Origin: Bacillota bacterium
GTDB taxonomy: Bacteria > Bacillota > Clostridia > Acetivibrionales > DTU013
Reading direction: 5' to 3'
Assembly: GCA_023426125.1 (NCBI GenBank)
Contig: JAFABI010000051.1
Coordinates: 1-64,000, forward strand
Length of the DNA: 64,000 nucleotides
Each line of letters begins with the position of its first letter. Within the stretch, counting starts at the first letter, position 1. Below the pieces are notes generated by a model that did not search any database, was not told where the DNA came from, and saw only the letters and a program-made list of their open reading frames with translations. Shown in pieces: positions 9,483-18,146 of this stretch. The position numbers and the translations under genes are program-made.

Positions 9483-11975
9483 ATGATTACGAAAGCTGAT
9501 CAAGCCGGAAGTTATGCTGTAAAAAAAGGCGATACGATTTTTCTGGAAGGTCATGAAGTACAAACCTTAAATATCCTCCTACAGGGAAAAGTAGACGTAT
9601 ACATAGCCGCCTCTGATGACAGCAGCAGGAAAGACAGGGATGTTTTAAACAAAAGCTATCGAATATTCAGTATCGACAAGAACATTTTCATAGGGGCCAG
9701 TGACATCCTCCTGAACAGTAAACACAGTTACAGCTTCCTTGCAGCCGAAGACTGCAACATTTATCTTTACCCGGTTCAAACTCCCGCCCAGGTGTGGGCT
9801 TTGCTCAATTCCCAGAAGGACTATGGCACTTACCTGGTCAATTCACTAAACACAATGATCGACAGTGCCTCAAGAACCCTGGAAAAAGCCCTGGAAACAG
9901 CAAACTCACTGAAATTGCTGACAGAGAATCTGGTTACCTTTTTCTGGATTATGAAGGAAGCTTATTCCTTTGAGCATATTCCCTCGCCCGCCTTTTTCAG
10001 AAGCGGCCTGGATAGGCTGCAATACCTGCGTGAGAAAGGATTACAGCCATCTCCCGTATTCAGCAGGCAATTTATCGAGGAAAAATATGATGCGGCACAG
10101 CCGGAGGAAGACAGCGGCATGCCCTCTGTCAACCAATTGAAAATAGATTATTTCCAGCACCTGTGCAGTATGCCGGCTGAGCTCCAGAAAAGCTTTTTCG
10201 GGGCCGACATGTTCATAACCTCCTATCACTGCCGGGAGGAGTCGGAATGCCTTGAAAGCATCGTAAGCAGTTTGAAGGAAACCTTCGGTATCGTGGAGGA
10301 TTACTTCAAAATACTTTATTCCGATGGCTCCGAAAGCATATACTCCGCATTTTCCAAAGCCGCAAATGAGCTGGCGCTTTCAGGCCTGGACAGCACTCCC
10401 GCCATTCAGGCGCTGGAGTATATAACCTCCGTAATTAATGATATCGTTGTGCTCTATCGCCAGGAATACCTCCATCGGTGTGAAACCGACCTGGATTACA
10501 TCCGGCTTTCCTTAAATAATATCAAGGCTGCAATTCCGAATCTTGAAAGGAATGGCGCTGCCGGCTCAGCGTCCGTAAAAGCTGAGGCCGACTTCTCAAG
10601 CCTGCCTGAAGAACTAAAGGACAGCGCCGCAAAAATCCTGGAATTTTCGGAACTGCCCGGAGAGCGCACCGACCCTTTCATGATGAATCTCATTGCCTTC
10701 CGGAATATGCGGGACAGGCTTTCTACGGAGGAAGACGCAAGAAATATCAGGAACAGCGTTACCTCGGCCTTTTTTGAAATCTATGAGGCTGTACTGAAAA
10801 AAGCAGTGAATCAAGCAGACAATTCCAGACTCATCAATATGTTTTTGAATTACGGGTTTATGGATGAAAAGCTGCTGACTCCGGAACAGACTCTGTCGCT
10901 GTACAAGCTTGCCGGAATGGCAGGCTCAAGGAGTCAGGATTCCATATACAGCGCCCGGGAATGGCTCTCGAAGATCTATGATATGGAAAAGGACCCCTCC
11001 ATTAACGATTTCGGTCAGGATTATTTTGACGCCTTCCGGGAAATGAGACGGAGGGGCCAGGCAACTGAAAAGGATAAGGCCCAGTATGACGCCAACCGGG
11101 ACGCCCGCCTTTCCTACGAGACGCAAAACATGTTCAGGACCAATCAGAAATTGTGCCATGGCCAGATAAGCGTATATTTCCCGGTGCTTCACAAGGAAAT
11201 TGTTTTAAGGGATCTGACCAAGGTACAGGTGACTCCGGAAAGGATCCGAAAAAGTCTGGATAGAATTCTGGAGGTCGACTTTTCAGCTTTCTACAGGGAA
11301 ATTCATTTCATGGACCTGAATAAAGCCATCGAAAAAGAAATCATCATGAAATCCATCGCTCCGGAAATCATACTAATGCCGACTTACGGTTCCCGCGCAA
11401 TCATGTGGCAGGAAATAACCGGCAGAAACAGGGCAACCCCCGGACGCTTTCTATTACCTGCTTTTACAGATGAAGACCTGGACCCCATGATGCTGAAATT
11501 GATGGGAAATTTCCGCTGGGAGCTTTGCAGAACCATGATGGGCAGTGCATGGAACGATGTCACCCAGAGTTCCCTGACCTCGGAATATACAGATTACATC
11601 CAGTTTTTCAAGAAGAACAAGGACCTTTCGGAAGAAGCCCGGGAAAAGGTTAAAGCCCAGTCGGTAAAATACCATGGAAAGTCCCGGGACATTTTCACAG
11701 CCGACTACGAGTTCTGGATCAATAATGAATCAAAAGGCAATGTCCGTTTGAACAAGGTGGTCAGAAGCATTCTTTACAAGCACTGCCCCTTCTCCAGGAG
11801 CATCCGGGAGCAGCTGGAAAAGCAGCCGATGTACAATGACATTGCCGCTCAGTTCAAGTTTCAGCGCGCAAAGATTGCAAAGGACCTGGAAAACCGCTAT
11901 AACAAGTATGTTAAGAACAATACTATCCTTGACCCGGCTTTGGAGCATAATTTGATTTTCTACAAGAATATGTGA
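9483..11975 (+). CDS. Large protein with N-terminal cyclic-nucleotide-binding (cNMP) domain, function unknown
   Basis: An 830-aa soluble protein. Residues ~10-120 form a CAP-family effector-binding beta-barrel (GDTIFLEGHEVQTLNILLQG, then FIGASDILLNSKHSYSF). The remaining ~700 residues are mostly helical, with no DNA-binding helix-turn-helix, kinase or membrane segment that I can recognise. A motif-like stretch near residue 640 (PTYGSRAIMWQEITGRNR) and a C-terminal basic helical region stand out. No catalytic role is proposed. The gene stands alone; a -10-like GATATAAT lies at about 9432-9439. The cNMP domain call is good, the rest is unassigned. Confidence 0.75.
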   Translation: MITKADQAGSYAVKKGDTIFLEGHEVQTLNILLQGKVDVYIAASDDSSRKDRDVLNKSYRIFSIDKNIFIGASDILLNSKHSYSFLAAEDCNIYLYPVQTPAQVWALLNSQKDYGTYLVNSLNTMIDSASRTLEKALETANSLKLLTENLVTFFWIMKEAYSFEHIPSPAFFRSGLDRLQYLREKGLQPSPVFSRQFIEEKYDAAQPEEDSGMPSVNQLKIDYFQHLCSMPAELQKSFFGADMFITSYHCREESECLESIVSSLKETFGIVEDYFKILYSDGSESIYSAFSKAANELALSGLDSTPAIQALEYITSVINDIVVLYRQEYLHRCETDLDYIRLSLNNIKAAIPNLERNGAAGSASVKAEADFSSLPEELKDSAAKILEFSELPGERTDPFMMNLIAFRNMRDRLSTEEDARNIRNSVTSAFFEIYEAVLKKAVNQADNSRLINMFLNYGFMDEKLLTPEQTLSLYKLAGMAGSRSQDSIYSAREWLSKIYDMEKDPSINDFGQDYFDAFREMRRRGQATEKDKAQYDANRDARLSYETQNMFRTNQKLCHGQISVYFPVLHKEIVLRDLTKVQVTPERIRKSLDRILEVDFSAFYREIHFMDLNKAIEKEIIMKSIAPEIILMPTYGSRAIMWQEITGRNRATPGRFLLPAFTDEDLDPMMLKLMGNFRWELCRTMMGSAWNDVTQSSLTSEYTDYIQFFKKNKDLSEEAREKVKAQSVKYHGKSRDIFTADYEFWINNESKGNVRLNKVVRSILYKHCPFSRSIREQLEKQPMYNDIAAQFKFQRAKIAKDLENRYNKYVKNNTILDPALEHNLIFYKNM

Positions 11976-12005
11976 ACAGATAGGACGCAAGCGGGGATAA
12001 AAGCT

Positions 12006-12080
12006 TAGGGGCGCGCATTGCGCGCCCGCAAATGCTATCTGCGTCAAACAAGCTATCGGATGGCCAATGGCGCCCCTGCA
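12006..12080 (+). repeat. Dispersed ~77-bp palindromic element, copy 1
   Basis: This element begins TAGGGGCGCGCATTGCGCG and ends GGCCAATGGCGCCCCTGCA, so it has complementary ends (AGGGGCG/CGCCCCT) and two internal palindromes, GCGCGCATTGCGCGC and TGGCCAATGGC. Closely similar copies are at 18006-18083 (opposite orientation) and 62719-62795. It fills the convergent gap between the cNMP-domain gene and cbiQ. No ORF is inside; it looks like a MITE or REP-like element. Confidence 0.8.
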
Positions 12081-12096
12081 CAGGTCAGGAGGACAA

Positions 12097-12906
12097 TTAC
12101 CCGATCATGCCTGTCAATAAAGAACCGATGAGCACCGGTATGTCAAAAATCCTGATAGCGGCAAAAAACAAAAGCCATCCGGACAGGTATACCAGATCCA
12201 CGGTTTTGATTTTTTTGTGCTCTCCGGTATTGTACTCGCCTGTAAAGCCCCGTATACACATCGCCTGATAAACCCGCTGCGCCCTGTCGAAGGTTCTCAA
12301 AATCAGTTGTCCCGCAAAAGAACCCCAGACGCTCCGATGAATACCTTTTTGCTTTGGCGCCCGCAGCGCATAAGCCTTCAGCATCCTTGCGACTTCCTCC
12401 GCCAGGACGGATATATAGCGATAGGTCAGCATCAGCTGCAAAACGAATATTTTGGGGACTTTCAGCATGCGCAAAGCTGCCGCAAGCCTGTCCATTCCCG
12501 TAGTGGCTATAAGCAATAAAGCGGCGGCAACCGTCAAGCCGCACTTGATAAAAATAGATAAAAAGGTCATCCAGCCGATGGATAGTTCAAGCCCTCCAAG
12601 TACAAACGTTTGTTTCTCAAACAGCGGATTTGCTATACCGATTCCGATAATTAACGGTTCAACCATCAGGATTCGTTTAAGGATAGGCGCTGCCGGAAGC
12701 TCGGCAAAGGCAAAAAGGATCACAGGATAAAAGAAAAACGGAATCAATCTTCCGATTTCGTGCCGCCCAAAGGATATCACCGTCGCCAGAAAAGCAAGGG
12801 TGGTTATCAGCTTCACCAGCGGATGCATCCTGTGAATCGAGGTTTCCTTCCCTGCCAGCTCCTCCAACTGCCGCATATTATACAATGAACTTACGACGTT
12901 TGCCAT
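12097..12906 (-). CDS. cbiQ: Energy-coupling factor transporter transmembrane protein CbiQ (cobalt)
   Basis: A ~269-aa integral membrane protein with the EcfT/CbiQ pattern: multiple hydrophobic segments and coupling motifs in the cytoplasmic loops (ARMLKAYALRAP and RAQRVYQAMCIRGF, corresponding to the A-R-G-type coupling helices). It should link the CbiMN substrate-capture unit to ATPase subunits for Co2+ (or Ni2+) uptake. The ATG at 12906 was preferred over a TTG at 12927. It lies 62 bases downstream of cbiM on the same strand, but a strong hairpin stands between them. No CbiO ATPase gene follows, so the ATPase must be encoded elsewhere. Confidence 0.92.
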   Translation of the reverse strand: MANVVSSLYNMRQLEELAGKETSIHRMHPLVKLITTLAFLATVISFGRHEIGRLIPFFFYPVILFAFAELPAAPILKRILMVEPLIIGIGIANPLFEKQTFVLGGLELSIGWMTFLSIFIKCGLTVAAALLLIATTGMDRLAAALRMLKVPKIFVLQLMLTYRYISVLAEEVARMLKAYALRAPKQKGIHRSVWGSFAGQLILRTFDRAQRVYQAMCIRGFTGEYNTGEHKKIKTVDLVYLSGWLLFFAAIRIFDIPVLIGSLLTGMIG

Positions 12907-12935
12907 ATAAAAACCAAACCCTGACAAAAATTAAA

Positions 12936-12955
12936 GGCGGGGTTGCAACCCCGCC
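12936..12955. terminator. Perfect 20-bp hairpin between cbiM and cbiQ (bidirectional terminator-like)
   Basis: GGCGGGGTTGCAACCCCGCC is a perfect palindrome flanked by TTTTT on its right (+ strand) and by AAA then AAAAA on its left, so a T-rich run follows the stem on both strands. Because cbiM and cbiQ are co-directed on the minus strand, the hairpin may lower cbiQ expression relative to cbiM. Alternatively it is an RNA-processing or stability element. Confidence 0.7.
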
Positions 12956-12968
12956 TTTTTATGATTGC

Positions 12969-14021
12969 TCAGGCTGTCGCCCTTTTCTTCCTTCTTTTGA
13001 CCATACTTATAATCAAGCCTGTGATTGCCGCCAATGCGAGTGTAAGCGCCCCTCCGACAATCCCCGAAACGCTTGTTCCCGCGCTGACAGCAGGCCACGC
13101 TTCTTCAGGCTCTGCGCCTGCCGGCTCCTGCTCGCCCTCACCTGCTTTAAAGCCGTAATCCGGCAAAAATGCCGTCTTTTCCTGTATTCCCGAAAGGGTC
13201 TCGTGAATTCCGTCCGGCGCTTCCAGCTCTGCCGTACCCGCCGTCTTTTCCATGGACCATTCCAGTCCGTCGGGATTTGCCGAAGCGAACCAGGAAAGAG
13301 CTCCACCAATAATTATAACCGCAATAACAAGCCCCGTCAAAACTTTCTTCATGGAAATATTGCCAAGTGCCTCTCCTATTGCGGCGTTTTCTATGATTTC
13401 CGGTCTTGCCTTCCATACGAAGGCAACTACCGCCGCAGTTACAAGTCCCTCGACCACTCCGATGGCGAGGTGAATCGGCTGCATGAGAAGTACAAAAGTA
13501 CCGAAAGGTAATTCTGTCTTTCCTGACAATAACGTTTCCAATACGACGCTAAAGGCGCCCATTTGAAGTCCCAGCACCACCGAAATCACAGACGCCCCGA
13601 AAATCTTTTTTGAAGTAACTTCTTTTCGCACAAACCATTTATAAATGAAAGGATACGCGATGAAGCACGTGAAAAAGCCCATATTGAATACGTTGCAGCC
13701 GTAAGCGAGCAAACCCCCGTCTCCAAAGAACAATGCCTGGATCAGCAAGATGGAAGCCATGGTCAGAAACCCCGCGTAAGGCCCCAGCAATATGGCCAGA
13801 AGCATGCCTCCTCCAATGTGGCCGCTTGATCCGGTGCCCGGTATTGAAAAGTTAATCATCTGGGCGGCAAAAACAAAGGCTCCCATGACTCCCATCAAGG
13901 GGATTTTCTTTTCATCCAGGTCATACTTGATTTTTTTGATTGAATAGGCTGCTGCTCCCGCGGAAGCAGCCAGCATAATTCCACCCACAGCAGGTGAAAT
14001 CAAGGCGTCAGCCATATGCAT
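12969..14021 (-). CDS. cbiM: Cobalt ECF transporter substrate-capture protein, CbiM-CbiN fusion
   Basis: About 350 aa. The N-terminus MHMADALISPAVGG is the hallmark of CbiM/NikM: the N-terminal Met-His of the mature protein helps bind the metal. Six or more membrane segments follow, with SIPGTGSSGHIGGGML near residue 80. After residue ~225 a CbiN-like part begins (a membrane segment, then ASANPDGLEW, the PDGLE motif), ending in a Pro/Glu-rich extracytoplasmic loop and a final membrane anchor. The ATG at 14021 (9 bases after GGAGG) gives the M-H start; an upstream ATG at 14027 is too close to the ribosome site. Expression is probably controlled by the leader at 14041-14157. Co2+ is more likely than Ni2+, but this is inferred. 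Confidence 0.92.
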   Translation of the reverse strand: MHMADALISPAVGGIMLAASAGAAAYSIKKIKYDLDEKKIPLMGVMGAFVFAAQMINFSIPGTGSSGHIGGGMLLAILLGPYAGFLTMASILLIQALFFGDGGLLAYGCNVFNMGFFTCFIAYPFIYKWFVRKEVTSKKIFGASVISVVLGLQMGAFSVVLETLLSGKTELPFGTFVLLMQPIHLAIGVVEGLVTAAVVAFVWKARPEIIENAAIGEALGNISMKKVLTGLVIAVIIIGGALSWFASANPDGLEWSMEKTAGTAELEAPDGIHETLSGIQEKTAFLPDYGFKAGEGEQEPAGAEPEEAWPAVSAGTSVSGIVGGALTLALAAITGLIISMVKRRKKRATA

Positions 14022-14040
14022 ATACATCGACCTCCATAAA

Positions 14041-14086
14041 ATAATAAAACCCAAAAAGAGCTACTACCGAATAGCACTTTTTGGGT
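14041..14086 (-). terminator. Intrinsic terminator in the cbiM leader
   Basis: On the minus strand ACCCAAAAAG-T-GCTA, loop TTCGGTAG, TAGC-T-CTTTTTGGGT forms a stem of 14 pairs followed by TTTTATTAT. It ends about 20 bases before the start codon, which places it as a conditional terminator rather than the end of an upstream gene. Confidence 0.8.
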
Positions 14087-14157
14087 TCGTCCCAACGTTA
14101 AAATTTAATTCCGGCCAATTATCCTTAAAAGCCTTCGTGGCTTCGTTTTCCTAATTA
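14041..14157 (-). promoter_or_regulatory. Structured attenuator-like leader of cbiM with two hairpins sharing the loop ACGAA
   Basis: Read on the minus strand, the leader contains hairpin AAGCC-ACGAA-GGCTT (14129-14143) and hairpin TTGGG-ACGAA-CCCAA (14081-14095). It ends in a strong terminator (14049-14086). The CCCAA arm of the second hairpin is also part of the terminator stem, so the two structures exclude each other. This suggests ligand- or protein-dependent attenuation. It does not match the cobalamin (no B12 box), NiCo or cyclic-di-GMP-I riboswitches as I know them. Confidence 0.6.
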
Positions 14158-14187
14158 ACTATAGCACAGCCTTTTATCATTCGTCAA
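14158..14187 (-). promoter_or_regulatory. Predicted cbiM promoter
   Basis: On the minus strand TTGACG (14182-14187) is followed by 17-18 bp and an extended -10 region, TGCTATAGT (TATAGT at 14158-14163). Transcription would start just upstream of the two-hairpin leader. Confidence 0.6.
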
Positions 14188-14215
14188 CGGATTTCTTATC
14201 ATACCTCATGTTACT

Positions 14216-14827
14216 TTACTTTGCCTTCTCATATTGGCTTTTGTATTCTTCCTTCAATTTGCCCAGATAAACTGCCATGGATGACTTTGTTGCCACATCG
14301 AAATCCGTCAGCTGAAAATCGTATTCAAAGCTGTCCCCGAATTTTTCCTTCCCTACTACCTTACCCACAAAATAAAACATGTATTTGCCGGCAATCAGAT
14401 CAATGTCAACGGATTCCTCCATATCAAGCTCTGCACGTGAAACAGCAAACATCCCGTACTCACTGACAATCTTTGCAATCAGGTTCAGCCTTTTGCTGGA
14501 AAATTTGCGTCTTGCACTGACGGCAAGGGAAACAGGGTATCTTTCAAAAATTCTTCGATCTTCCTCCGCCTCGATATCGACTACCCGTATTTTAACAAAA
14601 TTTTCCGCCGTGTCAACAAGCAGTATACTTCCGCTGAAAAACCTGAGGTGTAAGCCCTCCATGTACATTAACACTACCGGGTCACTGACCTGGAACATAT
14701 CGACTTTCTTTTCCCAGGGGGAAATCGCGATTACATCACCCGACATACTGACAACTTTACATTTCAATACATAATCAATGCTGTGAACCTGTACGGCTAT
14801 CTCGCTAATTTGAGCTGGAATTCCCAT
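14216..14827 (-). CDS. PilZ-domain protein, YcgR/flagellar-brake type
   Basis: A 203-aa cytoplasmic protein. The N-terminal ~95 residues match the YcgR N-terminal barrel that precedes PilZ in Firmicutes; the C-terminal half is a PilZ domain. The RxxxR cyclic-di-GMP contact is present (RIFER), but the second motif reads IVSEYG, so SxxG is kept while the usual D/N is isoleucine; binding may be altered. The ATG at 14827 is preceded by GGGAGGTAAC. It stands alone. It could sense cyclic-di-GMP made or degraded by the GGDEF/HD-GYP protein at 304-2838; that link is inference. Confidence 0.82.
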   Translation of the reverse strand: MGIPAQISEIAVQVHSIDYVLKCKVVSMSGDVIAISPWEKKVDMFQVSDPVVLMYMEGLHLRFFSGSILLVDTAENFVKIRVVDIEAEEDRRIFERYPVSLAVSARRKFSSKRLNLIAKIVSEYGMFAVSRAELDMEESVDIDLIAGKYMFYFVGKVVGKEKFGDSFEYDFQLTDFDVATKSSMAVYLGKLKEEYKSQYEKAK

Positions 14828-14929
14828 GTTACCTCCCTGTAAAGCAGCAATCCTTTACAATTTTAGCAAAATACCGTACAAATTTCAACAAATTTCCCTA
14901 TAAACTGCCCTCATGAATTATATAGTTTC

Positions 14930-15066
14930 GTGACTAATCAGTTCCCCCGGTTGTCGTTGCGAGGAGCAAAGCGACGTGGCAATCTTTGCTTCTGACTGAG
15001 ACAGCATTTATTCGATTGCCGCGCTCCACTTCGTTTCGCTCGCAATGACAGTAACTGAATAGTCAC
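14930..15066 (-). repeat. ATTGCGAG-type dispersed palindromic repeat, copy A
   Basis: A 97-bp core (14953-15049) with near-inverted ends GTCGTTGCGAGGAGC and GCTCGCAATGAC, plus 17-bp flanks carrying GTGACTA. The copy at 45231-45344 has the same 97-bp core length in the opposite orientation. The right edge overlaps the stop codon of the histidine kinase gene (TGA at 15063-15065). The family is known from many bacteria as GTCATTGCGAG repeats; its function is not established. Confidence 0.88.
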
Positions 15067-17108
15067 ACCGTTTCATCAATCACCCGAAAAGAAACAATGG
15101 TTTTGAACAAATCGCCATCGATTTTTATGTCGAACCTCCCGCCGCAAGCCTGGGTAAAATTCCGGGCAATGGCAAGTCCCAGACCGGACCCTTCGGTTGA
15201 ACGAGCCTGGTCTCCCCTCACAAAGCGTTCGATGATTTCCTCCTCGTTGAAATTCATTTCATAGGCCGCCGTGTTTTTAATAATCACCGCAGCCTCCTGC
15301 TCCTTCAAAAGCAGCTCTACATATACTCTTGAGCCGGTAAGGGAATATTTGAGGGCATTGGAAAACAAATTCTGGAACACCCGGTACAGCTTACTGCCGT
15401 CACTCAGAATGGATACGGGTGTTTCCGGCATATTGACCTTTATGGCAAGTCCCGACTGCACCACTTGCTCATCCATGTCCGCAAGGGTCTGCCGCACCAG
15501 CTTCCCCAAATCCAGCTTTCCCATTTCAAGCCTTATATCGCCGCTTGCTGCCTTTGACAGGTCAAAAAGGTCCTGGATCAGCGTCTTTAGCCGCTCGGAT
15601 TTTTGTGAAAGAATATTTACATAATCGACGACATGGGAAGGCAGGCCGTCTTCTCTGGAAAGCAGATCCACATAACTGACAATGGATGTAAGCGGCGTTT
15701 TCAGGTCATGGGAAACATTGGTGATCAACTCCACCTTCATTCGGTCACTCTGTGTTTTTTCTTCTACAGCCCTGCCCACGCCTTCCTGTATCCGGTTGAG
15801 ATTTTCCTGGACGTCATAAAGATCCGCACCGGGGTTTATTGCTCTTTTGGCCGCCATATCACCGTTTTTCAAAGCATCAATGTGGTCAACCAGAAGCCCC
15901 ATATCCTTTACTGTATTGGTATACTTGCGCAAGTACCTGTAAAGGAGATATATACCGGCTGCTTCAAAAACCAGCGCAGGTATGGTATACTTGGACCTGT
16001 ACATTCCTCCTGCAAAAATACCGATGGTAAAAAACAGAGTAAAAAACACAAGTATGGATTCCGCAGCAATAAGCACATATACCCTTTGAAGCATTTTTTT
16101 CTGGAAGGGCTTGTTGTTTTCGTACTTCCTGTACAGCTTGATCCCGGAATGGATGATGTTATGGGAAAATACCTTCCGCCGGTTTATCCAAAGGTCAATA
16201 AAGATCAAATACATCCACCAGAGGATAAAAACCGCCGCGACGGCTTTTTCGGTATAAGCGTTAAGGGCGAGGACCCCGGACATGAGCCGTCCGAATATGA
16301 AAAAAACAAATATCGTCGCGAATACTTTTACTTCAACCCAAAACCAGCCGGTAAACCTTGCAAGCTTTCCATCAAATTCATATTTGCTTTTCCTTTTAAC
16401 GATGGAAACCACTGTCAAAACCACCCCCAGCAGGGAAACCGCAAGGACTCCAAAAATCGCCAGCCGCAAGTTGTCTGCTTCTTTTTTTATCCAGAACAGG
16501 GAACTGGCTTTATAGGGGTTTTCAACAATCTCCTGCTTTACAAAAATAAGGGCTATTGTATCTTTCAGCTTTTGATTGTCACGCACGGCAGCGCCGTTTA
16601 AAAAACGCCGCATACCGCTCTGATATCCGCTGTCAGTCCTGTATACATCAAGGATCTGGCTGCCTTTTTTACCGGTTATTTCTTCCCCGTCGAAGTACAG
16701 ATAATAATCATATCCTTCAGGCAACGCGCTTATTTCATTTTCCGAAAAAGAAAGTTTATCGGCTGTCGTATTGGCGATAATTTTTCCTGTTTTCAGGTTT
16801 TTCGCATAGTAAATAAGATTTATGCCCTCAATGTCTGCGATGGATAAAGCGCTTACGTAATTATTATCTGCCTGCGCCTCTACAGTCGCCGCTTCCGCCA
16901 AATTCATGAATATGTTTGAAATGGTATCCTTAAATCTGATGTAATCCTTGTAATCGCTTCTCAATACGGCATAAATATCTCTGGAATTATCACGGATGCC
17001 ATCCTTCAGTCCGATCCACCCGAAAAAAATAAGCAATAGAATATTTACGCCGAAAAAGAAGCATAGCCAGGCTAAAAAAGGCCTAGATTTTTTCAATTTT
17101 GTATCCAA
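15063..17108 (-). CDS. Sensor histidine kinase (VanS/PhoR-like)
   Basis: A ~681-aa membrane kinase: one N-terminal membrane segment (residues ~12-34), an extracytoplasmic sensor to ~215, then four or five membrane segments between ~215 and 390. A linker is followed by a HisKA domain with NVSHDLKTPLTSIVSYVDLL (phospho-acceptor His) and a HATPase domain with SDGSKLYRVFQNLFSNALKYS and GSGLGLAIARNFTQACGG. It overlaps its response regulator by 26 bases, so translation is coupled. The start is a TTG at 17108 (an in-frame TTG at 17096 is possible). The gene ends within a dispersed repeat that supplies its stop codon. Signal unknown. Confidence 0.9.
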   Translation of the reverse strand: MDTKLKKSRPFLAWLCFFFGVNILLLIFFGWIGLKDGIRDNSRDIYAVLRSDYKDYIRFKDTISNIFMNLAEAATVEAQADNNYVSALSIADIEGINLIYYAKNLKTGKIIANTTADKLSFSENEISALPEGYDYYLYFDGEEITGKKGSQILDVYRTDSGYQSGMRRFLNGAAVRDNQKLKDTIALIFVKQEIVENPYKASSLFWIKKEADNLRLAIFGVLAVSLLGVVLTVVSIVKRKSKYEFDGKLARFTGWFWVEVKVFATIFVFFIFGRLMSGVLALNAYTEKAVAAVFILWWMYLIFIDLWINRRKVFSHNIIHSGIKLYRKYENNKPFQKKMLQRVYVLIAAESILVFFTLFFTIGIFAGGMYRSKYTIPALVFEAAGIYLLYRYLRKYTNTVKDMGLLVDHIDALKNGDMAAKRAINPGADLYDVQENLNRIQEGVGRAVEEKTQSDRMKVELITNVSHDLKTPLTSIVSYVDLLSREDGLPSHVVDYVNILSQKSERLKTLIQDLFDLSKAASGDIRLEMGKLDLGKLVRQTLADMDEQVVQSGLAIKVNMPETPVSILSDGSKLYRVFQNLFSNALKYSLTGSRVYVELLLKEQEAAVIIKNTAAYEMNFNEEEIIERFVRGDQARSTEGSGLGLAIARNFTQACGGRFDIKIDGDLFKTIVSFRVIDETV

Positions 17109-17784
17109 TTCCCCACACCACCTTCAAATATTTGGGTTCCTTCGGGTTTATCTCGATCTTTTCACGTATCCGCCGGATATGTACCATTACCGTATTTTCA
17201 ACGCTGTGGGCCGGTTCCTCCCAGACGCGGGTATAAATCTCCTCTGCCGGAAATATGCGTCCCGGAGTGCGAAGAAGCAGTTCAACGATCTTTGTCTCTG
17301 TCGCGGTAAGTTTTACCGGCTCTCCATCCACAGTGAGCACACGGTTTTCGATATCAAAGCACAGGCCTCCTGATTTCAGCACATTGCTTTTTTCGCACAG
17401 GTTTACATCGCCCAGGGTCATATACCTTCGCAGCTGCGATTTGACTCTTGCCATAAGCTCCATGGGGTTGAAAGGCTTTGTGACGTAATCGTCCGCTCCC
17501 AGGGACAACCCCAATATTTTGTCGGAGTCTTCGGATCTGGCCGACAATATGATGATGGGTATGTTTTTATCCTGCCGTATCTTCATTGTCGCTGAAAGCC
17601 CGTCCAGCTTCGGCATCATGACATCCAGCAGGATCAGCTGCACGCTGTGGCTGCTGATTATGTCGAGGGCCTGCATTCCATCGTATGCCGGCATCACTTT
17701 ATATCCTTCGCTTTCAAGGTTGATGGCTATCGCCTTGACAATCTCCCTGTCGTCATCCACTACCAGAACACATGGCTTTTCCAT
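17083..17784 (-). CDS. OmpR/PhoB-family response regulator
   Basis: A 233-aa regulator. The receiver domain begins MEKPCVLVVDDDREIVKAI, carries the acidic pocket and phospho-Asp in LILLDVMMPKLDG, and has the switch Lys in YVTKPFNP. The C-terminal winged helix ends with VWGIGYKIEKI. The ATG at 17784 follows GGAAAGGGGG; the reading frame stays open upstream, but those codons overlap the promoter and look non-coding. It is first in an operon with the histidine kinase. A promoter with TTGGGG (17829-17834), 16-bp spacer and TATACT (17807-17812) lies just upstream. Confidence 0.95.
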   Translation of the reverse strand: MEKPCVLVVDDDREIVKAIAINLESEGYKVMPAYDGMQALDIISSHSVQLILLDVMMPKLDGLSATMKIRQDKNIPIIILSARSEDSDKILGLSLGADDYVTKPFNPMELMARVKSQLRRYMTLGDVNLCEKSNVLKSGGLCFDIENRVLTVDGEPVKLTATETKIVELLLRTPGRIFPAEEIYTRVWEEPAHSVENTVMVHIRRIREKIEINPKEPKYLKVVWGIGYKIEKI

Positions 17785-18146
17785 TCCATATCCACCCCCT
17801 TTCCTAAGTATAGCATAAACTTTCCGATCCCCAATTGCCATTTTAGCCTGACCTGCCTTACAAAAAAGTCGATGAATTTCTTAAGAATATCTTACAATAT
17901 GGGTAAAATGCAGCAGCTTTCCTTCCAAAAAAACCTGTGGTATACTTTTTGTATTGATATGAAAAAACCTGATGCGGGAGTGGCCATTGGGACGTAAGCA
18001 TTCGGTGCAGGGGCGGCCATTGGCCGTCCGGTAGTTGTTTGACGTAGATTGCCTTCAGCGGACGCGCAATGCGCGCCCATGCACATACTCAGGTATGCTG
18101 CGCTACGGCATTGCAATGAAATCCAAAATTGCGCAAGGATGATTTT
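17785..18146. other. Divergent intergenic region with promoter and dispersed repeat
   Basis: It holds the predicted promoter of the response regulator operon (minus strand, 17807-17834), a further TATACT-like box near 17940 on the plus strand, and the second full copy of the ~77-bp palindromic element (18006-18083). No additional gene is visible. Confidence 0.6.
18006..18083 (-). repeat. Dispersed ~77-bp palindromic element, copy 2
   Basis: The reverse complement reads TGCATGGGCGCGCATTGCGC at one end and GGCCAATGGCCGCCCCTGCA at the other. It matches copies at 12006-12080 and 62719-62795 along its full length, including the internal segment CAATCTACG-CAAACA. It lies upstream of the AraC regulator gene. 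Confidence 0.8.

Noticed and set aside
14041..14157. cbiM leader as a cyclic-di-GMP-I or cobalamin riboswitch
   Set aside because: A few bases (ACGAAGCCACG, GGCCGG) recall the cyclic-di-GMP-I core, but the order of helices and the GGGACGC-type joint are absent; no B12 box is present.
15633..16601. A 322-codon frame antisense to the histidine kinase
   Set aside because: The kinase has all expected motifs on the other strand; this frame has no recognisable features.
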